Assembly: GCA_028279425.1 (NCBI GenBank)
Contig: JANQNV010000198.1
Span: forward strand, 1-64,000
DNA length: 64,000 nt
DNA from: Longimicrobiales bacterium
GTDB taxonomy: Bacteria > Gemmatimonadota > Gemmatimonadetes > Longimicrobiales > Gaopeijiaceae
Direction of reading: 5' to 3'
The stretch's first letter is position 1. Each line of letters begins with the position of its first letter. Below the pieces are notes generated by a model that did not search any database, was not told where the DNA came from, and saw only the letters and a list, made by a program, of their open reading frames with translations. Positions 8,802 to 16,748 of the stretch are shown one piece after another. The translations under genes were made by a program, and so were the position numbers.

Positions 8802-10766
8802 ATGCCTCGACTGCTCCGTTCGCTCCTGGGCACGCTCGCCGTCGCCGTCCTCGCGGGCCCCACCCTCTCCCTGGTCGGGGCCGGCCAACTCGAGGCTCAG
8901 ACCGTCGTCGATCCCCCGTCGGTGATCCTCAAGGGTGTCCCCTTCTCGTTGACCATCGCGGGCGCCGACGAGGCATCTCCCCCGACGGCGTGGACGGTGT
9001 CCGACGTATCGGGTCGCGCGCTCGCGTCGGGAACGGTCGCGGCCTTCGAAGAGTCGATCGCCGCCGACCTCGTGATCCGGGAGAGCGCCTCTCTCCCGCT
9101 TCGCCTGACGCTGGGCGGCGCCCCGCAGGAGATCTCCCCCACGCTCGTGAGTGGGTGGTTCTCGTTGGCTCCTCCGCTGCTCGCCATCCTCCTCGCGCTG
9201 CTGTTCCGCGAGGTCGTCACGGCACTCGTCGCCGGAGTCTGGCTCGGAGCGCTGGCGGTCGCCGGCTTCAACCCGATCCAGGGCACCTGGCGGCTGATGG
9301 ACACCTTCGTCGTGCCGGCGGTGGCCGACGGCGACCATGCTTCGATCATCGTGTTTTCGATGCTCCTGGGGGGCATGGTGGGCATCGTCTCACGCAACGG
9401 GGGCACGATGGGCATCGTCGAGGCCCTCGCGCCGCTCGCCTCGTCGCGCCGTCGGGGCAAGCTCGCCACCTGGGCAGCCGGGCTGGCCATCTTCTTCGAC
9501 GACTACGCCAACACGCTGATCGTCGGCAACACGATGCGGCCCATCACCGACCGGCTGAGGATTTCGCGTGAGAAGCTCGCCTACCTCGTCGACTCGACGG
9601 CGGCTCCGGTCGCGGCCCTCGTGCCCGTGAGCACCTGGGTCGGCTATGAGATCAGCCTCATCGGCGACGGAATCGGGATCGCCCAGGCACAGAACCCCGC
9701 GACCACCGGCCTGGCGGCCGAGCTCGCGAGCACGAGCCCCTTCGCCATCTTCATCCACACCATCCCCTACCTGTTCTATCCGCTGCTCGCCCTCTCGTTC
9801 GTGTTCCTCACGTCGTTCATGGATCGGGACTGGGGCCCCATGGCCGCCGCGGAACGTCGGGCGGCTTCGGGCGGAGGGCTCTTCCGGCCGGGGGCGCAGC
9901 TGCCGATGGACACGTCCAGCGAAGAAATGGAGGCGAAGCCGGGCGTCGAACACCGCTGGTGGAACGCGGCGGTGCCCGTACTGACCGTGGTGCTCGTGGT
10001 CCTGCTCGGCCTCTACACCAGCGGCGTGTCGGCGGTCGGGAGCGACGCTTCGCTCATGGATATCTTCGGCGAGGCCGATCCCTTCGCGACGCTGCTGTGG
10101 GGCTCGCTGGCCGGCTGCCTGATGGCCTTCGGGCTTTCGGTCGGCCAGCGCATCCTGACCATGACCGAGACGATCGAAGCCTGGCTCGGCGGAATTCGGG
10201 CGATGATGATCGCCATGATCATCCTCACCCTGGCCTGGTCGTTGGGCGCCGTGACCGAGGCGCTGGGCACCGCTTCGTTCCTCGCCCAGCTGCTCGAAGG
10301 CAGCGTCCCCCTCCAGCTGTTGCCCTGGCTCGTCTTCATGACGGGCGCGGCAATGGCGTTCGCCACCGGCACCTCGTGGGGGACGATGGCGATCCTGATT
10401 CCCCTGGTGATCCCGCTCACGGTGTCGCTCGGAGGCGCCGCCGGCCTCGATTCGGCGACCCACTACTCGATCCTGCTCGGCTCGATCAGTTCGGTCCTGG
10501 CGGGGGCGATCTTCGGAGACCACTGTTCGCCCATCTCCGACACCACCGTGTTGTCGTCGACGGCCTCGGCCTGCGACCACGTCGACCATGTGCGCACGCA
10601 ACTGCCCTACGCCCTCCTCGTCGCCGTCGTGTCGATGGGGCTCGGTGACATCGGGACCGCCTACGGCCTGCCCAACTGGGCGGCGCTGGGCGGGGGCATC
10701 GCGCTCCTGTGGGCCTTCCTCCACTTCCGCGGGGAACGGGCGCAGGGCGAGGCGAGCCCCGCTTGA
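8802..10766 (+). CDS. Na+/H+ antiporter, NhaC family, with periplasmic N-terminal domain
   Basis: A 654-residue inner-membrane protein. Residues 1-32 look like a signal peptide or first helix. Residues 33-125 form a hydrophilic, beta-rich domain expected outside the cytoplasm. From about residue 126 a polytopic transporter follows with NhaC-type signatures: FFDDYANTLIVGNTMRPITD, PVSTWVGYEI and GDHCSPISDTTVLSSTA. Likely role is sodium or other cation/proton exchange, though some relatives move organic substrates. The start at 8802 is chosen because the upstream 55 codons lack protein character. Its stop overlaps the next gene's start. Confidence 0.85.
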   Translation: MPRLLRSLLGTLAVAVLAGPTLSLVGAGQLEAQTVVDPPSVILKGVPFSLTIAGADEASPPTAWTVSDVSGRALASGTVAAFEESIAADLVIRESASLPLRLTLGGAPQEISPTLVSGWFSLAPPLLAILLALLFREVVTALVAGVWLGALAVAGFNPIQGTWRLMDTFVVPAVADGDHASIIVFSMLLGGMVGIVSRNGGTMGIVEALAPLASSRRRGKLATWAAGLAIFFDDYANTLIVGNTMRPITDRLRISREKLAYLVDSTAAPVAALVPVSTWVGYEISLIGDGIGIAQAQNPATTGLAAELASTSPFAIFIHTIPYLFYPLLALSFVFLTSFMDRDWGPMAAAERRAASGGGLFRPGAQLPMDTSSEEMEAKPGVEHRWWNAAVPVLTVVLVVLLGLYTSGVSAVGSDASLMDIFGEADPFATLLWGSLAGCLMAFGLSVGQRILTMTETIEAWLGGIRAMMIAMIILTLAWSLGAVTEALGTASFLAQLLEGSVPLQLLPWLVFMTGAAMAFATGTSWGTMAILIPLVIPLTVSLGGAAGLDSATHYSILLGSISSVLAGAIFGDHCSPISDTTVLSSTASACDHVDHVRTQLPYALLVAVVSMGLGDIGTAYGLPNWAALGGGIALLWAFLHFRGERAQGEASPA

Positions 10767-11641
10767 CCCCGACTCGCCGCCTTCCGATCTCGGCGGCGGT
10801 GATTGCCCGCAATGCCACGCGCACCCTGGGGGCCACACTCGCTTCGCTCGACTTCCTCGACGACGTGGTCGTGGTCGACTCGGGGTCGTCGGACCACACG
10901 GTCGCCCTCGCACGGGAGAGCGGAGCGCGCGTGTCGTATCGCGCCTGGACCGGATTCCGCGACCAGAAGAACGCGGCTGCGGCCCTCGCGCGGCACGACT
11001 GGATTCTCAGCCTCGACGCCGACGAGGCCGTGACCGAGCGCCTTCGCGACGATATCGCTCGCCGCTTCGACCCGGCCCCGCCGTCGGTGGCCGGATTTCA
11101 GGTGTCGCGCCTGACCCGGTATCTCGGACGCGAAATCCGGGGCGCCGGCTGGTATCCGGACCGAGCGGTCCGGCTGTACGATCGCACGCGGGGGCGATGG
11201 GTCGGCGGCCAGGTCCACGAACGCATCGAGGTCGACGGCCCGGTCGACGCGCTCGTCGGCGACCTTCTGCACGATCCGTACGCCGACATCGTGCACCATC
11301 TGGCGAAGATGAACGAGTACACGACGCTCGGGGCCGAAACGCTGCACGCGAGGGGGCGCCGCCCGCGGTGGTCCGACCTCGCCGTGCGACCGCCGGCGAC
11401 CTTCCTCAAGAAGTACCTCGCGCAGCGAGGCATGCGCGACGGCATACCCGGATTCGTCGTCTCGGCGAGCGCGTCGATCGCCGTGTTCCTGAAGTACGCC
11501 AAACTCTGGGACCTCGCCCGGCGGGGAGCGCCGCGCACGGCCGAGGCGGCCGCCGACGAGAGCCCGCCCCACCATACGGCCGACGACCAACACCCTGGAC
11601 CCGACGCGCTAACGTCGCGCGCGAAAGAAGCTCCGGAGTAG
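10763..11641 (+). CDS. Glycosyltransferase family 2, LOS/LPS core type (WaaE/KdtX-like)
   Basis: A 292-residue GT-A glycosyltransferase. The N-terminus has the nucleotide-binding run ISAAVIARNATRTL, then VVVVDSGSSDHT and the metal motif SLDADEAV. The middle (WYPDRAVRLYDRTRGRW and VHERIEV) matches the short LOS glycosyltransferase family that adds a sugar to lipid A-core. The C-terminal 35 residues are disordered. The TTG at 10763 overlaps the antiporter's TGA (TTGA) and is preferred to an ATG at 10709 inside that gene. Its end overlaps the convergent tadA by 33 bases. Confidence 0.85.
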   Translation: MTPTRRLPISAAVIARNATRTLGATLASLDFLDDVVVVDSGSSDHTVALARESGARVSYRAWTGFRDQKNAAAALARHDWILSLDADEAVTERLRDDIARRFDPAPPSVAGFQVSRLTRYLGREIRGAGWYPDRAVRLYDRTRGRWVGGQVHERIEVDGPVDALVGDLLHDPYADIVHHLAKMNEYTTLGAETLHARGRRPRWSDLAVRPPATFLKKYLAQRGMRDGIPGFVVSASASIAVFLKYAKLWDLARRGAPRTAEAAADESPPHHTADDQHPGPDALTSRAKEAPE

Positions 11642-12088
11642 CTCCCCACACGGCTCGGCGAGCACACCCGAGGTCACCTCGGCACGGTGGTTGAGCCGTG
11701 GATCCTGGAGCAGATTCCCCAGCGATCCCGCCATGCCGGCCTTCGGATCGGTCGCACCGTAGACGACGCGGGGCACGCGAGCCAGGACGATCGCCCCCGA
11801 ACACATCGCGCAGGGCTCGAGCGTCACGTAGAGGGTGACCCCCTCGAGCCGGAAGTCACCCTGCCGGTGCGCGGCGGCGCGAAGCACCACGACCTCGGCG
11901 TGCGCCGTGGGGTCGGCATCGGTTCGGGTGCGGTTGTGACCCTCGGCGAGGATCCGTCCGTCTCGCTCGAGAACCGCGCCGACCGGCACCTCGCCATGGA
12001 GTCCCGCGAGGCGCGCCATTTCGAGGGCGCGGGCCATGAAGCGCGCGTGGCCACCCCAGACGTCGTCACCGAGAGGTGGCGGGGGCAC
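11609..12088 (-). CDS. tadA: tRNA-specific adenosine deaminase
   Basis: Deaminates A34 of tRNA-Arg(ACG) to inosine, an essential decoding step. 159 residues, family length. Zinc ligands and catalytic Glu are in HAEV (63-66) and PCAMC (92-96), followed by ARVPRVVYGATDPKAGMAGS, the TadA-specific segment that separates it from free-base deaminases. Twenty-five bases separate it from the lexA-like gene upstream, so cotranscription is likely. Confidence 0.94.
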   Translation of the reverse strand: MPPPPLGDDVWGGHARFMARALEMARLAGLHGEVPVGAVLERDGRILAEGHNRTRTDADPTAHAEVVVLRAAAHRQGDFRLEGVTLYVTLEPCAMCSGAIVLARVPRVVYGATDPKAGMAGSLGNLLQDPRLNHRAEVTSGVLAEPCGELLRSFFRARR

Positions 12089-12113
12089 GGCGGAGGACGG
12101 GACGGTCCCCTCC

Positions 12114-12770
12114 CTAGTGTGCGGTCAGACTCACCGTGGCGGCGGGACCGTCGAACCGACGCACGAAGCCGGCGACCCGGCCGAGGATGCGCACGGTCGC
12201 CGTCTGCTCGACCAGGGTGGGCGCATCGCCCTGCTTGAGGCCCTGGACGAAGACACCGCGGCCGTTGCGCGACACACGCTGATACGACGACGGCGCGCCC
12301 CCCACCTGCGCCGCCACGACCCCACCATCGGGCACGTCGTGCAGATCGGCGGGCTCCAGCAGGATCCAATCACCCGGCATGAGGCCGAGTACGGCGAGTT
12401 CGTCGTCCTGGGCACGCACGAAAAACGAGCCCTTCGCGCCCGCGAGCCGACGGTCGACCGTGAGCCGACTCTCGGCGCGGTCCGAGTGACTCGCCGCGCG
12501 ATCGTCGGGCAGCGCTTCGAAACAGGGCACCGTGACCGCGTCGGGGGTCAGATCGACGCCCAGGATGCGCACGCCGCGGGAACGCGACGGATCGCGCTCC
12601 AGGAAGCCCTTGTCGGCCAGCGCCTGAAGGTGTTCCGAAACGGTCTTCGTGCTCTTGATGCCGAATCGCTCACCGATCTCACGGATCGACGGCTGGTAGG
12701 TGTTCGACCTGAGGTAGGTCACCATGTAGTCCAGAATCCTGCGCTCGATGTCATTCATGGCCTGAGACAT
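12114..12770 (-). CDS. LexA-like repressor with a degenerate self-cleavage domain
   Basis: 218 residues with LexA architecture. An N-terminal winged helix (residues 6-70, including the LexA-typical PSIREIGERFGI and the recognition segment STKTVSEHLQALADKGFL) is followed by an S24/LexA-like C-terminal domain. Aligned by eye to E. coli LexA, the catalytic Ser position is Glu124, the catalytic Lys in the VTVKR strand becomes Tyr or Gln (PSSYQR), and no Ala-Gly cleavage pair occurs where expected. It therefore probably cannot be cleaved on RecA activation. A GGAG ribosome site supports the ATG at 12770; ATG at codon 5 is an alternative. Gene symbol withheld because the SOS role is doubtful. Confidence 0.82.
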   Translation of the reverse strand: MSQAMNDIERRILDYMVTYLRSNTYQPSIREIGERFGIKSTKTVSEHLQALADKGFLERDPSRSRGVRILGVDLTPDAVTVPCFEALPDDRAASHSDRAESRLTVDRRLAGAKGSFFVRAQDDELAVLGLMPGDWILLEPADLHDVPDGGVVAAQVGGAPSSYQRVSRNGRGVFVQGLKQGDAPTLVEQTATVRILGRVAGFVRRFDGPAATVSLTAH

Positions 12771-12816
12771 CCGGACTCCGTCGTCAGTGGGGACTGCGGG
12801 CGAAACGAAGAGGGCT

Positions 12817-12846
12817 AGACTAATCTTGCCCAGGAACAGATGTCAA
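12817..12846 (-). promoter_or_regulatory. Promoter and possible operator of the lexA-like gene
   Basis: Consensus -35 TTGACA (12841-12846), 18-base spacer and TAGTCT (12817-12822) on the minus strand. The -35 box overlaps the TGA of gltX. Inverted arms TCTTG and CAAGA bracket the -35 and most of the spacer, and could be a repressor site. No clear copy of the Gram-positive or E. coli SOS box was seen. Confidence 0.55.
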
Positions 12847-14303
12847 GAAAGGAAAACGTCTGGCGCCGCAAGTCGATCGAGGGCGTCCAGAACCCGACCT
12901 CTCGACCGCTCACGCCCGAGTACGACCAGGACGTCGAAGATGCCCGGGCTCCGTGCGGAACCGGTCAGCGCCACCCGGAGAGGGTGGATCAGGCGGCCTG
13001 CGCCGACCCCCTCGGCCTCGCCGTAGGCGCGCAGACGCGCCTCGAGAGCATCGATCTCCCACTCGCCGTCCTCGAGCGCCGCAAAGGTGCCCTGGAGCCG
13101 ATCGCGCACGGTCTGCGGGTCCTTGGCCCAGTGCTTGGCCACGGCCGCCGGGTCGAGGGTAGGCCGATCCACGAGATAGGGGTGCGCCTGCACCGCGATG
13201 TCGTCGACCGTGCGAGCGCGCACCTTCAGAAGGTCGACCAGAGCCCGAAAGCCCGCGGTGCCGGGCCCGGGAGCGTCCGAAGCCCATACCTCCGCCTCCA
13301 ACCCCTGGGCCTCCAGTCGGGCCACGACGAGGGGCCCGAGCTGTGACGCCGGCATCGCAGCGACGTACTGCCCGTTCATCCACCCGAGTTTCTCGGTGTC
13401 GAAGACGGCGCTCTTCTTCTGCACCCGCTCCATGCCGAACGACGCGATCAATTCGTCGCGCCCCATCTTCTCGCGCTCGTCTCCCGGATTCCAGCCCAGG
13501 AGCGCGAGGAAGTTCATCATCGCCTCGGGCAGGATACCCTGCGCTGCGTAGTCGGCCACCGCCGTGGCCCCGTGGCGCTTCGAGAGTCGCTTGCCGTCGG
13601 GCCCGAGGATCATGGGCACGTGGCCGAAAACGGGCACCGGGAGGCCGAGCGCCTCGTACAGGAGAATCTGCTTCGGGGTGTTGGAGAGGTGGTCGTCGCC
13701 CCGGACCACGTGGGTGATGGCCTGGAAGGCGTCGTCCGAGACCACCGCGAGGTTGTAGATCGGAGAGCCGTCCGACCGCAGGATCACGAGGTCGTCGATG
13801 TCGGCGTTGTCGAAGCGCATTCGACCGTGCACGAGGTCGTCCCACGCCGTCTCGCCCGGAGGCACGCGAAGTCGGAGGGCGTGGGGCTCGCCGGCCTCGG
13901 CGCGGCGGCCGGCCTCGTCGACACCCAGCGCATCGGCACGGGCGCGGGCCAGGGTGCTGGGGTGCCCGATCCCCCGCGCGACGGCCTCCGCCCGAAGCTC
14001 GGCGGGGTCGCTGAAATCGCGGTAGGCCTTCCCCTCGGCGAGGAGCCGGCGGGCATCGGCACGGTGTCGCTCCACACCGTCGCTCTGAAAGGTCGGGCCC
14101 TCGTCCCAGTCGAGCCCCAGCCACCGCATCCCGTCGAGAATGGCGCGGGTGTGCTCCTCACTCGAGCGCGCGCGGTCGGTATCCTCGATCCGGAGCACGA
14201 AGGTGCCCCCGCTGCGTCGCGCGAGGAGCCAGTTGAAGAGGGCGGTGCGAGCCCCTCCGACGTGGAGATATCCCGTCGGGGACGGTGGGAAGCGAACGCG
14301 CAT
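12843..14303 (-). CDS. gltX: Glutamate--tRNA ligase
   Basis: Charges tRNA-Glu. 486 residues. The class I signatures are PPSPTGYLHVGGART (HIGH-type HVGG, residues 14-17) and KRLSKRHG (KMSKS-type, 238-245), followed by a helical anticodon-binding domain. It lies 25 bases after glnS; because a dedicated GlnRS is present, this enzyme is probably the discriminating form. The last codons contain the -35 box of the downstream lexA-like gene. Confidence 0.97.
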   Translation of the reverse strand: MRVRFPPSPTGYLHVGGARTALFNWLLARRSGGTFVLRIEDTDRARSSEEHTRAILDGMRWLGLDWDEGPTFQSDGVERHRADARRLLAEGKAYRDFSDPAELRAEAVARGIGHPSTLARARADALGVDEAGRRAEAGEPHALRLRVPPGETAWDDLVHGRMRFDNADIDDLVILRSDGSPIYNLAVVSDDAFQAITHVVRGDDHLSNTPKQILLYEALGLPVPVFGHVPMILGPDGKRLSKRHGATAVADYAAQGILPEAMMNFLALLGWNPGDEREKMGRDELIASFGMERVQKKSAVFDTEKLGWMNGQYVAAMPASQLGPLVVARLEAQGLEAEVWASDAPGPGTAGFRALVDLLKVRARTVDDIAVQAHPYLVDRPTLDPAAVAKHWAKDPQTVRDRLQGTFAALEDGEWEIDALEARLRAYGEAEGVGAGRLIHPLRVALTGSARSPGIFDVLVVLGRERSRGRVLDALDRLAAPDVFLS

Positions 14304-14328
14304 GCAGGAGGCCGGGTCGTGAGGCAGG

Positions 14329-16704
14329 TCAGGTGTCGAGGACGTCGGCGAGCAGACGCCGTGCGGTCGCGGGGTCGGCTCGCCCCTGGGTGCGCTTCAT
14401 CACCTCGCCCATGAAGAGCCCCAACAAGTTGCGCTTGCCGTCGCGGTACGCCGCCACCTTGTCGGGCCACGCCGCCAGGACCTCCGACACGACGCTCTCC
14501 AGCGCCGCGGAGTCGGCCAGGACACCCCACCCCTCCCGCTCCACGATCACAGCCGGGTCGCCGCCCGACCGCACCAGCTCGGCCAGAACGTCCTTGGCGG
14601 CCCGTCGCGACACGGTGCCCTCGCCGACCATGCGCACGAGCCGCCCCAGCGCGTCTCCGGCGATGGGGAGCGCCGACACGCCCGCATCCGGGAGCAGGCC
14701 CTGCAGGTCGTTGACGATCCAGGCGGCCACGGCGCCGGCGTCACCGGCGACGTCGATCGCCGCTTCGAAGAAGTCCGTCGTGGCGACGTCGGCCGTGAGC
14801 AGATCCGCCTGCTTCACCGAGAGGCCGAGGGCCTCGCGGTAGTGCTCGAAACGCTCCGCGAGCCGAGGATCGGCCGCGCGTGCGTCTCGGCGATCGTCGG
14901 AGATCCGGTCTTCGTCGGTCTGCACGATTCGAGGCGACGGCGGCGCCTTCGGGGCCGCAGACCGAGAATCGGCGACCGCCCCGGCGGCGTCGGAGTCTCC
15001 CGCCGGGCTCCAGCCGTCCCGCAGGGGCACGATGCGGTTGAAGACGGGCCGAGCGCTCGTCGACTCCGTGTCCCTCGCGAAGTACCCGAGGCGCTCGAAC
15101 TGCATCCGGGCGTCCCACCCCTCCGCGTCGAGGGCATCGACCCCGACACCACCGCGCACGGCGGCCGGCTCGACCCACGCCGTCACGACCTCGCGGGACG
15201 CGGGGTTCAGTGCGTCCATCACATCCTCGCCCTCGGCGACGTCGAGCGGCTCGCGTCGCGTGAACAGGCGGTCGAAGAGCCGCACCTCGGCGGCCACCGC
15301 CGTCTCGGCGGCCACCCAGTGGATCGTTCCGCCGATCTGGCGGTCCGGCGTTCGACCGAGGGTGGCTCGATCATGGGTGCAGTGGAGCGTCATCGGGGAG
15401 CCGTCGGGGCCCTCGATCACGGCGTGACAGCGAATCACGTACCCATGGCGCAGCCGAACCTCGCGGCCGGGTGCGAGACGCTTCCACCCGGGTGGGGGAT
15501 CCATCCGGAAGTCGTCGGCCTCGATCCAGATCCCCTGCCCCATCGTGAGCGAGCGCGTGGGAGAGTCGTCGCGGCCCGGGAAGAAGGGGGCCGGGAGGCG
15601 TTCGCGATGCCCCTCCGGCCAGTCGGTGATCACGACCCTCAGCGGGCGCAGCACTCCCATCACCCTCGGCGCGATCGGATTCAGGACGTCGCGCACGTGG
15701 TAGTCGAGCTTCTGTGGGTCGAAGCTCGAATTGACCTTCGTGACCCCCGCCATGCGCGCGAGCCGTCGAATGGCCTCGGCAGGGACGCCGCGCCGCCGCA
15801 GGCCCGCGATCGTGGGCATGCGGGGGTCGTCCCAACCGGAGACGTGCCCCTCGGCGACCAGGCGGATCAACACCCGCTTCGACAAGACCGTGTAGTCGAG
15901 ATTGAGGCGCGCGAACTCGTACTGATGGGTGCGCGGCTCCTCGAATCGGGCGTGGTCGAGAATCCAGTCGTAGATCTCTCGATTGTTCTCGAACTCGAGC
16001 GTGCAGAGCGAGTGCGAAATCCCCTCGAAGGCGTCCTCGAGGCAGTGCGCGAAGTCGTAGAGCGGATAGATCGGCCAGCGATCCCCGGTGCGGTAGTGGT
16101 GCGCCTTGCGGATCCGATAGAACACCGGGTCGCGCATGATCATGTTGGGCGACGCCAGATCGATGCGGCCCCGGAGCACGTAGGCGCCGTCGGCGAATTC
16201 ACCCGCCCTCATCCGGCGGAACAGGTCGAGGCTCTCGTCGACCGGGCGGTCGCGGTCCGGGGTGGGGACACCCGGCTCCGTGACGGTGCCGCGGGCCGAC
16301 CGGATCTCCTCTTCGGAGGCGGAATCGACGTAGGCCAGGCCGTCGCGGATCAGCCCTTCCGCCACCTCGTACATGCGCTCGAAGTAGTCCGACGCGTAGT
16401 AGAGGTGCTCACCCCAGTCGTAGCCGAGCCACCGGATGTCGTCCTGCATGGAGTGGGTGAATTCCTCGTCCTCGGTCAGCGGGTTGGTGTCGTCGTAGCG
16501 CAGGTGACACCGCCCGCCGTACTCCTCGGCCAGCGAGAAGTTGAGCACGATCGACTTGGCGTGCCCCACGTGGAGGTAGCCGTTCGGCTCGGGTGGGAAA
16601 CGGGTGACGACCTCGTCGTAGCGCGATTCGGCTACGTGAGCGTCGATGATCTTGCGAATGAAATCCCGGCCGGTCGCCCGGTCGGTGGCTGGGCTGTCGT
16701 CCAC
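14329..16704 (-). CDS. glnS: Glutamine--tRNA ligase with C-terminal GatB/YqeY-like domain
   Basis: Charges tRNA-Gln directly. 791 residues, against about 555 for E. coli GlnRS. Class I motifs are PPEPNGYLHVGH (HVGH, 45-48) and VLSKR (273-277). After the two beta-barrel anticodon-binding domains comes a linker rich in Ala, Pro and charged residues (about 570-620). The C-terminal 150 residues (for example LTADVATTDFFEAAI, NLLGLFMGEVMKRTQGRADP) match the tail domain of GatB and YqeY. Deinococcus GlnRS has the same appended domain, where it helps tRNA binding. It follows the RND pump gene by 44 bases and precedes gltX by 25. Confidence 0.95.
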   Translation of the reverse strand: MDDSPATDRATGRDFIRKIIDAHVAESRYDEVVTRFPPEPNGYLHVGHAKSIVLNFSLAEEYGGRCHLRYDDTNPLTEDEEFTHSMQDDIRWLGYDWGEHLYYASDYFERMYEVAEGLIRDGLAYVDSASEEEIRSARGTVTEPGVPTPDRDRPVDESLDLFRRMRAGEFADGAYVLRGRIDLASPNMIMRDPVFYRIRKAHHYRTGDRWPIYPLYDFAHCLEDAFEGISHSLCTLEFENNREIYDWILDHARFEEPRTHQYEFARLNLDYTVLSKRVLIRLVAEGHVSGWDDPRMPTIAGLRRRGVPAEAIRRLARMAGVTKVNSSFDPQKLDYHVRDVLNPIAPRVMGVLRPLRVVITDWPEGHRERLPAPFFPGRDDSPTRSLTMGQGIWIEADDFRMDPPPGWKRLAPGREVRLRHGYVIRCHAVIEGPDGSPMTLHCTHDRATLGRTPDRQIGGTIHWVAAETAVAAEVRLFDRLFTRREPLDVAEGEDVMDALNPASREVVTAWVEPAAVRGGVGVDALDAEGWDARMQFERLGYFARDTESTSARPVFNRIVPLRDGWSPAGDSDAAGAVADSRSAAPKAPPSPRIVQTDEDRISDDRRDARAADPRLAERFEHYREALGLSVKQADLLTADVATTDFFEAAIDVAGDAGAVAAWIVNDLQGLLPDAGVSALPIAGDALGRLVRMVGEGTVSRRAAKDVLAELVRSGGDPAVIVEREGWGVLADSAALESVVSEVLAAWPDKVAAYRDGKRNLLGLFMGEVMKRTQGRADPATARRLLADVLDT

Positions 16705-16748
16705 GGAAGGGCTCGCGCGCGGAGGGGCCGAAAGGTCACCCCGTGAAG

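Noticed and set aside
12430-12445. An Ala-Gly pair (LAGAKG) in the LexA-like protein as the cleavage site
   Set aside because: It lies only about 14 residues before the catalytic Ser position, whereas the cleavage site in LexA is about 34 residues before it.
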